A program made the translations under genes and the position numbers. This document shows, piece by piece, positions 10,837 through 22,951 of a stretch of DNA of 64,000 nucleotides (its first letter is position 1; each line of letters opens with the position of its first letter). The notes under the pieces are model-generated. The model was given only the letters and a program-made list of their open reading frames with translations, was not told where the DNA came from and did not search any database. Origin of the DNA: Ampullaceana balthica (lineage: Eukaryota; Mollusca; Gastropoda; Lymnaeidae); assembly GCA_944989445.1 (NCBI GenBank), contig CALYLW010000325.1:49439-113438 (forward strand), in the 5' to 3' direction.

Positions 10837-11210
10837 CAGAGGCGTCTCTAGGGGATGCGGGGGTGCTATCACACACACCGGTGACCACAAGGGGTGACAC
10901 CAAAATATAAAACTCTGTATGTTCTCGTTATTTGGCACTGGCAGACTATGGAGTAGGGTTGATCCCATGATCTACCGCACTGGGTGACACCATGATCTAC
11001 CGCACTGGGTGACACCATGATCTACCGCACTGGGTGACACCATGATCTACCGCACTGGGTGACACCATGATCTACCGCACTGGGTGACACCATGATCTAC
11101 CGCACTGGGTGACACCATGATCTACCGCACTGGGTGACACCATGATCTACCGCACTGGGTGACACCATGATCTACCGCACTGGGTGACACCAACCCTAGT
11201 GACGCCTCTG
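10837..11210. mobile_element. hAT-type MITE carrying an internal minisatellite
   Basis: Termini cagaggcgtctctagggg and inverted cagaggcgtcactaggg, with target duplications acacaatg (10829-10836) and acacaaag (11211-11218). The interior is mostly a 25-bp tandem array. Confidence 0.85.
10970..11195. repeat. 25-bp minisatellite, about 9 copies
   Basis: Near-identical 25-bp units containing ctaccgcactgggtgacac, confined within the MITE 10837-11210. The unit resembles the element's own subterminal sequence, suggesting internal amplification. Confidence 0.92.
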
Positions 11211-11278
11211 ACACAAAGTACTGAAAATTCATTTTGCAATATATAGTCTTTAATTTAGAAAATAACGTTTCAACTTTC

Positions 11279-11400
11279 GTATCTGTCTTATCGATACAGA
11301 CGCTCGTTCTATACAGGAGATAATTGCGTCCACAGACCATGCCGGACTGTTGGCAAGTGATGCAGCGTGCACAGGCCACGGCTATGAGGGTTCCACGCAT
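11279..11400 (-). mobile_element. CR1/L2-like LINE 3' fragment
   Basis: The stretch around tcttatcgatacagacgctcgttctatacagg matches the 3' ends of the minus-strand CR1-like copies at 37740 and 41115. Heavily 5' truncated, with no reading frame left. Confidence 0.5.
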
Positions 11401-11401
11401 T

Positions 11402-11562
11402 ACGCCTTTATTTCCCTAACTAGTGTTAGGTACCCATTCGGAGCTGGGTGGACTCAGGGACGCCCAAGGCCCCGTGAACATTTCCTTGCCTTCACATGGA
11501 TTCGAGCCCGTGACCATCGGTACGCCAGCCGAGCGTGCATGCCACTCGACCACCGTGCCCCA
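11402..11562 (-). mobile_element. tRNA-derived SINE
   Basis: On the minus strand a tRNA-like head is visible, with a box A (tggtcgagtgg, complement of 11542-11552) and a box B (ggctcgaatcc, complement of about 11498-11508). A short unrelated tail ends near aaataaagg. The element would be transcribed by RNA polymerase III and moved by a partner LINE. The acceptor stem is not intact, so it is not called a tRNA gene. Confidence 0.65.
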
Positions 11563-11849
11563 TTTTTGTTTGGCTTACTCATTTTCTTATCTGTTTTAAT
11601 AAATCACTGTTAATAATTAACCTTTTCAATAGAATACTGCAGTAATGCCCTTTTGAAAAAAATATTTGATGATAGGATACCATTAATTAAACATAACTTC
11701 CCGACACATAAAGTATTAATCTTGCGACCCTCGTTGATTCAAGTTAAAAAAATTGTATTTTTCTTACCTACTTATAGGAATCCGTTTTCTTACGCATCAA
11801 ACTTGACCTTTCAATAATTTCCATAATAATAAAAATGCATCACACTTTT

Positions 11850-12400
11850 TTATTACCACGTTTTTACCACGTTTTATATACTCCCTTTCGTGTCTGTCTG
11901 TCCGCAATTTTTCAAATTCGCCAACGTAAAATTAAACCACTTCGGATGGTACTAGAGAGCTCAAAATTTTACCACAGACAGAAATTGGATGACAATACAT
12001 TGTATCAAAATTTCAGATGGATTGAACGTACCGTAATTAAATTAATGCATTTTTAGTTTATCTATATAAAACTATATGTAGAAGTCGCTATTGTTTATAT
12101 TTTACGGGTCACTTGACTTCACGCCAGCGATCGATTACCACATCTCGTGTTTAACACCAGACGTTGACTTAACGCGTTGAGACCCGTCGATAATTTAGAA
12201 GGCAAAAGAGAGATCTATACGTGAGAGAATGAGTGAAATGCATATGTTAAAGCTCATAAGCGCCCGTCCCACGTTTTTAGTCATTTTAAATCAAAGTACT
12301 TGAACTCACAATTTTTAATATATTTTCTTCTTTTTAGTCCACTTATAAAAACATGTTTTTTAAAAATCCTTCTTTACCTATATTTATTTTATATTAATCA
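11850..12400 (+). repeat. Interspersed repeat family R3, second copy
   Basis: Starts attaccacgttttta after a T-tract. It shares the core (accacttcggatggtactagag, then ttttaccacagacag) and the end (cccacgtttttagtcat) with 4521-5218. Non-coding. Confidence 0.55.
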
Positions 12401-12982
12401 TTGCGCGGACCTCCTGACGTTGTTCAGGGACTCCCCTAATCAATTTTAGTCTTCCACGGACCAGCGGCGTAGCTTGGGTATGTGCCGCCCGGGGCAGAAC
12501 CCAAATTTGCCGCCCCCCCCCCGAAAAATACGTTAATGCCTTAAAGTAAAGATAGTATTTATTAGAAGGTAATAATAAGGACACAAAAATTTTTATGTTA
12601 GAAATAAAAAAAAAGCTTCATTTCTTGAATAAAATTGAAGTTTTATGTTTTTAAATCCTTTATATTAACTCGTGGTGTCTGCACACTTGATTGCTTGTCG
12701 CCAAAACTTTGGATCGATTTTAGCCCACTTCCTCGTAAGCTAGCAAGCTGAAATTTAGCAGGCAGTTTGGTGGCGATGATAAAAACTATACATCAAAATT
12801 TCAGGTCGATCACATACGTAATTGAATACCGTACGTAATTGAATTATTGATTTTTTAAGATTATTTTATTTATTCCTATGTATCATGTTATTTTTTGAGA
12901 TAGAGTGTAAGGGTGAGCATTATATTGAACAACCTTTCTGTCGCGCAACTAGGTGCGTATTTTATTGACAACACTTTTTATA

Positions 12983-14441
12983 AACATACTTGCGTACACC
13001 CGTCAAAAAGGACGGAAGTTTTCAACTGAAATCTATTTATTTTATTTAAAAAATGCACTTTGTTTAGGGCGCCTACGGCGCCGACCTTTTTCAAAAGCCC
13101 AACTAACATGTCCTTGTTTGATAAATACGAAATATTAAACTTTCTGAAATGTACACAGAGTATTTTATAATAGGGGTTGCAGGGCGACTACGGCGCCCCC
13201 TTTGTTCTTTTTTAATTTTATAATTAACCATCATCAAATTCTCTTTTTACATTGTTCCCTTTTCCGAAATTAAAATATTAGCGAAAAAAATCACGTCAAA
13301 TAATATTTTTTTACAGCGCATATTTAATTTTCACACCTTTTGATGCTTTGGTGCAGTAATTTGGTTTTCCCTGCTTTCTAATATTAGTAGCGCCAGGACA
13401 GACTGACTGACTTGCGTGACAATTGCAAATTATATAGTTTTACTAGCGTACACCCGTCAAAAATGACGGAAGTTTTCAGCTGAAATCTATTTATTTTATA
13501 AAAAAATGCACTTTTTTAGGGCGCCTACGGCGCCGACCTTTATCAAAAGCCCAACTAACTTGTCCTTGTTTGATAAATACGAAAATATTAAACTTTCTGA
13601 AATGTACAAAGTATTTAATTTTTATAATAAGGGTTGCAGGGCGACTACGGCGCCCCCTTTGTTTTTTTTATTTATAATTAAACATCATCAAATACTATTT
13701 TTAAATCCCTTATATTAACTTCGCGGCCGTCTCATCATCTCCTCATCTCATCATCTCATGGGCTCGGCGGGCGGAAAAAGAAAAGTGGAAAATGACCCAC
13801 TTTCCGTGATTCGATCGAGCTAAAATTTGGCACACTGACTCGTCAGACCTAACAATGCATCGTATCAAAATTTCAGATCGATCGAACGTACCGTAATTAA
13901 ATTAATGCATTTTTAGTTTATCCTTATATGAGGTCTGTAATTCAAATTCACGGTTTGTTATTGTTTTTTTGCCAAGTGAAAGTTTGAGCTGACGCATTGA
14001 GGCGACCCAACGAAGCGACGGGGTGCTTTTGTTTACATTTTACGTGTCACGCTGAGCTCAGTCAAGCGAATCGGTGACCAGACTTTTCCCCTCTCCCCCT
14101 CCCACCCACCCCTCCCCCCAAGGGTTATGAAGCAAACTTGAGTTAAGACAGATTCAGTCTGTAAATGTTTGGAAATAATCAATACTGTTAGTTATGTCTC
14201 ATATATAAGGGATTTATAGTCAAAAACTTTGTTTTTACGGGTTTGTTTTATTACATTGATCCCTTTTCCAAAATTAAAATATTAGCGAAAACGATGACGT
14301 CATATTATATATTTTTAAAGTGCATATTTAATTTGCACACCTTTTGATGCTTTGGTGCAGTAATTTGGTTATCCCTGCTTTCTAAAATTAGTAGCGTCAG
14401 GACAGACTGACTTGCGTGACAATTGCAAATTATATAGTTTT
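12983..14441 (+). repeat. Tandem pair of GGCGCC-palindrome repeats, second copy interrupted
   Basis: Two copies (12983-13445 and 13446-14441) of a repeat starting gcgtacacccgtcaaaa. Each carries a ggcgcctacggcgcc palindrome and ends attatatagtttta. A related fragment lies at 38930-39120. The second copy contains repeat R at 13703-14252, while the first shows the uninserted site near 13250. It may be Helitron-like, but this is not proven. Confidence 0.6.
13703..14252 (+). repeat. Interspersed repeat family R, copy 3
   Basis: Its boundaries can be read directly because the neighbouring tandem copy (about 13245-13255) lacks it: cttttt then the element then cattg. No target duplication longer than one or two bases is seen. 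Confidence 0.75.
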
Positions 14442-14935
14442 AATTCCTGATCGGTGCGCATTATATTAAACATGTTTTACGACACAACTAAAAATTTGTA
14501 TTTTTGGATGGTCTTGCGCTGCGTATTATAATGAACATTCTTTTAGTTACGTCTCACACATAAATGATTTATAGTGAAAAACTTGGTTTTTTACGGGTTT
14601 AAAATTTTTTTCTCAGTGCGCAATGATTTATGAATCAATGTTTTCAGCTATGCCATGCTCAACCCTATTGTATTCGTTATTGATCGTTATTAATTTTTTT
14701 ATTAACTTAATTTTATTGAAGCTTTTTTTTAACACCTTGCATTGTTTAAGACAGTTGTAAGCAATTTTCGAGTTAATGATATTATTTTAGGCAGGGTAAC
14801 TTCTAGCCTCAAAATCTTGAATAAATTAATTGCTTGACAATGACTTGTGAGATATTTTTAGTACTGTAATTTGAAAGCTAAAGTCCAGTATAATAGCTGG
14901 TGTAATAAAATCATATCTTTTTAAAAATTTTAATT

Positions 14936-15172
14936 CGATAGCGAAGTCAATAGTGCGCTCGCCTCACAAGCCGAGGGGCGTGGGATCTAGCCCACGTTAA
15001 AGCGACTATAAAAATGTTGATGAATGACTAACGCTAAGAAAGTCCTCAGCTGACCTGGAGAGGGATGGGCGCCGTAAAGGTCTACTAAGCCCGAGAATGT
15101 TCTAATGGAAACTTTAGAATCCCCTACGACCTCGAAAAGAAGGTTATGGGCGACATACAATAAAAAATAAAA
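14936..15172 (+). mobile_element. tRNA-derived SINE
   Basis: A tRNA-like head has box A-like (agtcaatagtgcgctcg) and box B-like (gggatctagccc) segments. An unrelated body of about 150 bp follows, with a tail ending caataaaaaataaaa. No secondary copy is present in the window. Confidence 0.65.
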
Positions 15173-16250
15173 TTAATGCCAAAACTCACACGAATTTCTA
15201 CAGTAATCTCATGTTATGAAGAATACAACTTTTGTCTCAACTTTTTTTCTTCACAGCATGGTTTCATTTTCGCTTCGATCACCAAACATTTGCTCTCTCG
15301 TTATTTGATTAGAAGATTCGATTAAAAGAATCAGGTCTCCACACCAAATGTTATTAAATGTCAAAGCATCGTTTAAGTATTCCATTAGTTTCTATGTGAA
15401 AAGCCATATGCTAGGCATTTTTTAACACTATACGTTTGTAATTAATAATTTCGGGCAAATTTGACATAAATTAGAAAATTAAAAGATTTCATTATGACTA
15501 GCAAAGTTCCTGCGTCTTTTCGTGTGTTGAGCTTTTTTTCTGCATCTATCAGTTCTTCCATGGCTATAGCTTTAAAAATAACCTCAAATTAGCTCCATGG
15601 TATATTCACTATTTTGTATCCTGAAGTCTGTTTAATGCCTTGCTCGTAGAAGCAATTAGATATTCCAAACTGTGTATGTACATGGAAAAGAATGCAAAAT
15701 AACGTTCTGGTGTACTGGAATGTAGTTAGAGAGTTCGTTTCAGTTGAAGTATTATGTAAACAAATTAGGTTTAATGATTTTTTTTTGAGCAAGATTTTAT
15801 ATTGACATTTAAATTATTGCGCCTTTTTTAAAACTCCTGTATAATTTCCAGCAATGAAGAAGTGTATCTCATAAAACTGCTATAAGCTCAGTTTTAATTT
15901 GATATGACAATTTTTTACCCTTTTAAAACGATGTTCTTGGAGTGCTCGTTTTTACTTTGGAAGCAAAGTCATCGGTTTCAGAATATTGACTTTATTTGCA
16001 ACAGTATTGTCTTCTCTGAGGCCTGAAAAAGCCAATTTGTGTTGTTGTTCTCTTTGAATATTCTATTCTTTTAATCCAATTGCTGATTCTTTCAAATTAT
16101 AATTGCAAAAGACGTTGGTGATTTGAGCACTTCTTCAGGAATTTCTTTTTTTGTATTTATGTGTGTGAAGTTTTAATTCCATTAGATAAGCAAATTATTT
16201 TCATTATTTTTTTTATTTATTCCACAAACTAAAGACATTAAAATTAAAAT
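15173..16250. other. Unassigned non-coding stretch
   Basis: AT-rich DNA inside the inner hAT. Short open frames here have no recognisable content. I see no repeat ends or RNA gene. Confidence 0.4.
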
Positions 16251-16271
16251 AGTGATGTTTTGAAAAATGTA

Positions 16272-19117
16272 TGTTCGTCTGTCGATACGACGAGGACCCC
16301 TCTAGTCATCCGAGGTTTGTCTGTGCGTGCGCAGATGGCTGATTAGGCCGATCCTTGCACGGAAAGTTCGGGAACAGAAGGGACAAGGGACTAGTGGGAC
16401 ATCTCCAGGAGGGTTGACAGCATGGGTCTTTCGGGCTTGCCTCTTCTTTTCTGCGGCGGTGATCCGGTTTGCCTCGTGTGACTTGGCACCTTCGTGGATG
16501 GAAGAGCGCCAGGTAGATCGGTCCATTGCAGCTCGTTCCCACGTGTCTGGATTGATGGCAAACGCTTTTATTGAGGCTTTCAGTGTGTCTTTGAAGCGTT
16601 TCTTTTGCCCACCGTGGGACCGCTGGCCATACTGGAGCTCACTATAGAAGATTCTCTTTGGCAGTCTCTCGTCTGGCATTCGGACAACGTGCCCTGCCCA
16701 GCGAAGCTGGGTCTGCTTCAGGAGGGTGAAGATGCTGGGGAGACCTGCCTTGGTCAGTACCACTGTGTCTGGAATTTTGTTCTGCCACTTTATGCCGAGA
16801 ATCTTCCTGAGGCTTGTTGTATGAAAGTGGTTAAGCTTTCTTGCATTGCGCTGATAAACAGTCCAAGTTTCACAAGCATATAGCAGTGTGGGTAGCACCA
16901 CTGCCCTGTACACTTTCAGCTTGGTCTGGATGGTAATGCCTCTTCTGTTCCAGACATTAGGGTACAAACTGCCGAAAGTGGAGCTGGCTCTGGCGATTCT
17001 GACACTCACTTCATCATCGATGGTGACTTTTTGAGACAGTGTGCTGCTTAGGTATGTGAACCGGTGCACAGTGTTGAGTCTCTGGCCATTGACAGTGATG
17101 TTGGGCTCTACATAGGGCCTTCCAGGCGCGGGCTGATCGAGGACCTCAGTCTTCTTAGTGTTGATTGTCAGACCAAAGTTTGTGCAGGCGCTGGAGAACA
17201 GGTTTACACTGTGTTGCATGTCGGCTTCTGAGACAGCGTTGAGGGCACAGTCATCAGCAAACAGCAGTTCTCTGATGATGTCTGTCATAATCTTGTTTTT
17301 TGCCTGGAGCCTCCGAAGGTTTAACAGTTTGCCATCTGTGCGGTACTTCAGGTTCACACCAACATCCTCGTCTCCGAAGGCCCCTGTCAGCATGGCGGAA
17401 AACATGAGGCTAAATAGTGTTGGTGCCAGGACGCAGCCCTGCTTGACCCCGTTTGTGACTGGGAAAGGATACGAAAACTCCCCGCTGTCCTGGACTCTGG
17501 CCTTTATGCCCTCATGGAATTGTTGCACTACGACGATGAATTTCCTTGGGCAACCGTACTTGTCCATGATCTTCCACAGACCCTCTCTGCCAACAGTGTC
17601 AAAAGCCTTGGTCAGGTCGACATAGGTGGAGAAAAGGTCGAAGTTCTGCTCCTGACATTTCTCTTGCAGCTGCCTGGCAGCGAACACCATGTCGATGGTT
17701 CCTCGCTCTTTTCGGAATCAACACTGACTTTCAGGCAGGAGTCCTTGGTCAAGGTGGACTGTGAGGCGGTTGAGCAGGATTCTAGCAAGGATCTTTCCTG
17801 CGATAGAAAGCAGGGATATGCCTCTGTGGTTGTCACAAGCCTGTCTACTTCCTTTTCGCTTATATAGATGTATGATGGTGGCATCTTTGAAGTCCTGCGG
17901 GATCGTCTCTTGCTGCCATATTAAGAGAAACAGCTGGTGGAGCCTTTCAGTCAGGGCTGTTCCCCCCTCCTTGTAGAACTCAGCTGGTATGGCGTCAGAA
18001 CCAGGTGCTTTGCCACTGGAGAGAAGATAGATTGCTTTCTGGGTCTCGAGCAAGGTTGGGGGGTCATCGAGTGCTTTGTTTGTGGGCACTTGGGGTAGAC
18101 GATTGATGGCTTCGTCGTTGATTGTCGAAGGGCGATTTAGGAAGTCATCGAAATGTTCGACCCATCTCTTCAAGATCTTCTCTTTGTCTGGGATGAGAGT
18201 GTTACCGTCTGCGCTAAGGAGGGGGATTGATCCTGAGGACGTGGGGCCATATACTTCTTTCAAGGCGTCGTAGAAGTTATTATAGTCACGCCTGTCTGCA
18301 TAGCCTTGGATCTCGTCAGCTGTGTTGCCGAGCCAATCGTCCTGCATCTGACGGAGCTTCTGCTGAACAGTCTTGCGTATGTTGTTGAGTGCATTTCTCT
18401 TTGCCGTGGACTTGGGGTTATTGAGGTAAGCTTGGTGAAGATGGTGTTTCTCATCCAATAACTGCTTGATGTCTTCGGAGTTCTCATCGAACCAGTCCTT
18501 ATGTTTCCTGATCTGGGGCCCAAGGGTCTCTGTAGCTGTGGTGTAAATCAGCTCTCTGAGTGATGTCCAGTCTGCCTCCACGCTCTGTTTTCCCGGAGAG
18601 GTGGATTTTAAGCGCTCTTCCAGAGCATCTACAAAGGACTGCTTGCAGCTGTCGGTATTCAGTTTGGCAACATTAAGCCGTTTTGGGGCCTTCTTCCCTT
18701 GCGGGCGTCGTTTAGGCTGAATGCGGATGTTGAGCTTGGTGATGATGGGGCGGTGGTCTGTCCAGCATTCAGCGCCGCACATGGACTTGGTCACTCGTAC
18801 ATCCTGCCTGTCTCTCTTCCTCACAATGACGTAGTCAATAAGATGCCCATGCTTCGATCGGGGGTGCATCCATGATGTCCGGTTACGAGTGGGGAGGCGG
18901 AAGATCGTATTGGTGATCAGCAGTTCATGTTCAGCGCAGGTCTGGAGTAAAAGAAGACCGTTGCTGTTGCATTGACCCACTCCATGGTGTCCAAGAACTC
19001 CTTCCCAGGCAACGTTGTCCTTGCCAACTCTAGCGTTGAAGTCACTTAGCAAGTTGAGTTTGTCCGCCTTTAGAACGTCGGCTATGGCAGTGTGAAGTTC
19101 TTCGTAAAACTTTGCCT
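16272..19117 (-). mobile_element. RTE-like retrotransposon, copy 1c, longest copy
   Basis: Minus-strand copy of the same family as 18-1068 and 1324-3226. It reaches further 5', into the endonuclease domain (FYEELHTAIADVLKADKLN, then LLSDFNARVGKDN). The 3' end reads gacgaaca at 16272. Truncated at the 5' side near 19117. I could not identify a target duplication. Confidence 0.82.
16302..19117 (-). pseudogene. Endonuclease-reverse transcriptase with one premature stop
   Basis: The order on the minus strand is the C-terminal part of an APE-type endonuclease (LLSDFNARVGKDN, then TSWMHPRSKHGHLIDYVIVR, then CWTDHRPIITKLNI), a linker, RT (GKAPGSDAIPAEFYKEG, LLFADDCAL), the thumb, and a CPFC-X12-HLRTH finger. 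The DHRP motif is the conserved C-terminal endonuclease motif. A single GGA-to-TGA change near 17717-17719 (after LPESQC) splits the frame into 19052-17718 and 17690-16302. This is otherwise the most complete element of the family here, and it shows that the endonuclease and RT are one polypeptide. Confidence 0.85.
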
Positions 19118-19445
19118 TTACGTAATCTGGATTACAGTAGCATTAGTGTCAAAAGAATTTATGAAGTTTTGGAGGTTGAAACTTTCAAATGCCTTATGAT
19201 AGTTCCTTTATTGCTTTTCTTAATTTCTGATTTTGCTTATCTTTTATTTCGATTAAAAAGTCCATTTTTCATTGTTAGAAACTATATAAAAACTACTAGG
19301 AATTTGCCGCCCCTGGCAAAGTGCCGCCTGGGGCATTTGTCACCCCCTGCCACCCCCTCGCTACGCCACTGCCACGGAGCCCCTGAATGGTACCGGGGAC
19401 CCCTGTGGGTCCTTAGTGACCACATTAGGAACCACTGCTCTATAC

Positions 19446-19740
19446 AATAAGAATAGAAAATAAAATCCTACCTCACTTTGGGTAGACCTATACTAGAATA
19501 TGCATCTTCTGTGTGGGACCCATCCAACAAAGAAAACATTGATAAGCTAGAACAAATTCAAAAAAGAGCTGCCAGATTATTTACTGTAAAATATTCAAAG
19601 CTGACAAGAGTAAAACCATTATTTAAATCATTTCTCATTGAAATGCCAGAGAAAAGATGAAAAAAAGAGCAAAGTAGTAATAATGCATACGGCAATTAAT
19701 TCTAACTTGGATATACAACACAAAGATAAGTTAATTTAAA
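19446..19740 (+). mobile_element. CR1/L2-like LINE ORF fragment
   Basis: Encodes GRPILEYASSVWDPSNKENI and a following KRAARLFT block, typical of the C-terminal region of CR1-clade RT proteins. Paralogous to 40600-40790. The two are separated from a common ancestor by the outer hAT insertion. Confidence 0.65.
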
Positions 19741-19930
19741 TCTGCTCTCTTTCTCTCTCGTTCACTCTCTATCTCTTTTCATCTCCCTCTCTCATCATAA
19801 TGTCTCTCTATCTTATGTACTCTTAATTATATAATATATATTAATATTGTGTGGGATTAATTTACATTGCCGTACATAGACGTTAAAAAAATATTCACGC
19901 TTGTGTTAGTATCAATATACATAATTCCCA

Positions 19931-19932
<2 letters not shown>

Positions 19933-19986
<54 letters not shown>

Positions 19987-20015
19987 ATGTATGTATGTAT
20001 GTATGTATGTATGTA

Positions 20016-20067
<52 letters not shown>

Positions 20068-20098
20068 TGTGTGTGTGTATGTATGTATGTATGTATGT
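19933..20098. repeat. Compound tetranucleotide microsatellite
   Basis: A run of (GTCT)n, then (GTAT)n, then (GCGT)n, then (GTAT)n. Open frames through it are an artefact of the repeat. Confidence 0.97.
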
Positions 20099-20104
20099 CA
20101 CTAT

Positions 20105-21466
20105 ATTTGCCGTTATATAAAAACAAGGGCGATAGAAGTGACTGCAATGTCTATCGCGGCATCTCACTCCTTAGGATTGTAGGAAAGACCTTCGCCCGTG
20201 TCATAGAGTTTACAGAGTCTAGCATCCCGTGTATATCCAGAATCTCAGTGCGGTTTCCGGGCTGGTCGGTCTACCATAGACATGTTGTTCTCCATACGGC
20301 AGCTGCAGGAAAAATGCAGAGAGCAACAGATGCCACTATACATTGCCTTTGTGGACCTAATGAAAGCCTTTTCGTCAGTCACAACGGGCTATTCCAAATC
20401 CTGGTAAAAATCGGCTGTCCACCACACCTACTCGCCATCATCAGATAGTTCCATGAAAATATGCAGGGTACAGTGCAGTTCGATGAAGCTACGTCGGAAG
20501 CCTTTCCAGTCAGCAGCGGAGTTAAACAAGGTTGTGTACTTGCACCAACACTGTTCGCAATATTCTTCTCTGTACTGCTTCGATACGCATTCAAGGATAG
20601 CAGTGATGGAATCTGGCTACACACCAGAGCTGATGGAGGACTTTTCAACATTGCCCGCCTCCGAGCCAAGACCAAAACGACAGATGTTCTAATACGTGAG
20701 CTACTCTTTGCGGATGATGCGGCATTAACAGCGCACACATAAACTGGTTTGCAACATCTCGTGTCAAGCTTCTCCAACGCCTTCAAAGAATTTGGGCTGC
20801 AAATCAGCTTGAAAAAGACAAACATCATGGCCCAAGACACACAACCTCCTCCTAACATCAATATCGACAATGAAAACTTGGAGGTTGTGGACAGCTTCAC
20901 CTAATTGGGTTCCAAGTNTTTCCAAAACACTGTCCATTAAAGAGGAAATAAATGGTAGAATTGGCAAGGCAGCTGCCCACAATGGCTAAATTAAATAAAT
21001 GGGTCTGGGAAAACACCAAGTTAACGAAAGAAACCGAGACATGGACCACTTATACATCCCAAGAGCGCAAGCTTAATAGCTTCCACTTGAGATGCCTGCG
21101 TCGCATCCTTGGCATTAAATGGCAAGACAAAGTGCCTAATACTGAGGTCCTAATGCGTGCCAATACCCAAAGCATGTTCTCAATCCTTAGTGAATGACGC
21201 CTGAGATGGCTAGGACATGTTAAAAGAATGAGCCCTGGCGGCATCCCCAAGGACCTCCTATACGGAGAACTGGCATCGGGAAAGCGAAAGACAGGTCACC
21301 CACATCTGCGATTTAAATATGTCTGCCAAAGGGACATGAAAGCAGCCAGAATACGCACAAACGACTGGGAGTATAAGGCAGAAGACCGAAATACGTGGCG
21401 AACAGTTGTAAAAGAGGGCGTCACAGTAGCCGAGGAGCGAATATTTATCATAATCCCGATAGCGTC
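20105..21466 (+). pseudogene. Second RTE-like family, decayed copy 2a
   Basis: Recognisable RT blocks in shifting frames: GISLLRIVGKTFARVI near 20160, SSGVKQGCVLAPTLF near 20515, ELLFADDAAL near 20700, and LRCLRRILGIKWQDKV near 21090. Multiple stops and a deletion near 20930 disrupt it. One undetermined base (n) lies at 20918. It is related to but distinct from the 18-3226 family and resembles 30911-31429. Confidence 0.75.
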
Positions 21467-22951
21467 TGATTTTCCGTAACTCCAACAGCCAAAAACAACC
21501 TGCAGCTAAAACATTAATGTCTCTGACAAACTAGTGAATAAAACATACACGACCGTAGTGTTTTCTCGCGAGTTTGTATCTTCGTGTGTAACAATTGTTT
21601 CCGTGGCTGACGCACACCTCCTCTAGACTTGACACATTGACTTGTCGTCAAACTGAATGGCAATCATTTTTCTGAACCAAGGTTCTTCCTATTTTAATAA
21701 CTTCAGACATAAAACGATCATTTCAAAGAGAAGCGTCTGATAAAATTTTCAACTTTTTTGTTTTGTTTGTGATTCAATAACAATTTTACAGCATCTTGGT
21801 ATTTATCAACATTATCAGCATTACGTACCGTTTTCATAGCGTCCACTTCGTTTACTTGTATTTTTAGTTGAACACTAAGATTTTTTGCGCTATTTGCTGT
21901 TCTAAAGAATTCATGTTGCTGATATCAGAGGCGTATGCATCTATTGTTTAGCCGAGGAGACTTATAGAAACCCTGATCATCATTTAGTTTCTAGTCTGTC
22001 GCGACGTACCATGGATCCTGGTAGTATTTTAGTGGGTCATTCCGCCCATGCTAGCAGAAACTCTGCGGTTTATAGTTGCAAGCACCGCTTGTCATGATAG
22101 AATAACATATTGAACAATAGAAATGCTTATTTTCGCCGTGATTAGGATAACAAGAAGAATGATAACTTGTTATAAAGGTTGAAATAATAGGCATTGAACT
22201 ATTCAAAACACAACACACAAATGTGGCACCTAAAATCCCCAAGTTGATTAATAAAATGATTATTAAAAAATTATACATTTTTGTAAAAAGTTTATTGATA
22301 ATGATAAAACTGAATAAAAAGTCATTTTAGCGATTTGATTTGTGTACCTCGGATTGCTTGTCTACGTCATAACGCTACATTTGTGATTATTGATCAATTT
22401 TATTACTTCAGGAATTAAGATAAGTAAAGTTACACAGTGAAGCCTAGTGTCAATACGAAAGTTACACAACAAGCTCATTCGTCGATCCTTGAAGGAAGTT
22501 TCAGTCTGAAATGCCTGTACATTCTTCGAGGACATTACTTATCGCAGTATAACTATAATCTCTATAACATAGTAAAAAGAAAGAGTCGAAAATTATAACA
22601 CATTGTTTTCTTAAATATATCATAAAACAAGTAGACAAAGTCATTTGTTATATTGGTGAATCAACACTAGAGTCAACAGTCAGCGATGACATTAGAAGGA
22701 CAGCAAACACATGGGGCATTTCAAAGAATGTAAAAATTATGCTGGATTCATTTCCCGTCAAATATTTTAATCCGCTCTTCCGTGTTCGCTGCATCTAATA
22801 GCATCTAAACTCTGTCCTTCTACGACTCAGCTGTTACCTCCACCAATTGTCCAGTTTGAGGACACGACTGAGTATCAACGGAATTTTCGGTAATGCAGGA
22901 TGAGAAGATTCTCTGTAAACCCTTCAGCCACTTCATCACCACTGTGCAAGG
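21467..22951. other. 3' flank of gene B
   Basis: Homologous to flanks of C (34440-35540), D (43250-43945) and E (50880-54293). Contains an uninserted site (22510-22560) for the hAT found at 51580. A minus-strand AATAAA (complement near 22288) about 660 nt beyond the stop of gene B is a possible poly(A) signal. Confidence 0.55.

Larger units (their letters stand above)
12655..14605 (+). repeat. Repeat family R', interrupted copy
   Basis: The left half (12655-12982) and right half (14442-14605) together match the uninterrupted copy at 8324-8790. The junction falls between aaacata and ttcctgatcgg. The insert is the GGCGCC repeat block. Confidence 0.65.
12462..19371. mobile_element. Inner hAT element nested in the outer hAT
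   Basis: Termini cagcggcgtagcttggg and inverted cagtggcgtagcgaggg, followed on both sides by GCCGCC and GGGGCA motifs. Target duplications ccacggac (12454-12461) and ccacggag (19372-19379) lie inside the outer hAT's terminal sequence. No transposase is recognised. Most of its length is later insertions. Confidence 0.8.
9420..19437 (-). mobile_element. Outer hAT transposon, expanded to 10 kb by nested insertions
   Basis: Left end cagtggttccc at 9420 and the inverted right end ggaaccactg to 19437, with target duplications ctctattc (9412-9419) and ctctatac (19438-19445). The paralogue at about 40600 (ggaacgctcaataaaatac) reads straight through the site. It carries minus-strand transposase remnants near its left end and contains all elements listed between these points. 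Confidence 0.88.

Noticed and set aside
11402..11562. Functional tRNA gene on the minus strand
   Set aside because: Box A and B are present, but the acceptor stem does not close and an unrelated SINE body follows.
19857..20448. Open frames with VCLSVCLSVC or THARTHAR repeats
   Set aside because: Translations of the compound tetranucleotide microsatellite running into an RTE remnant.
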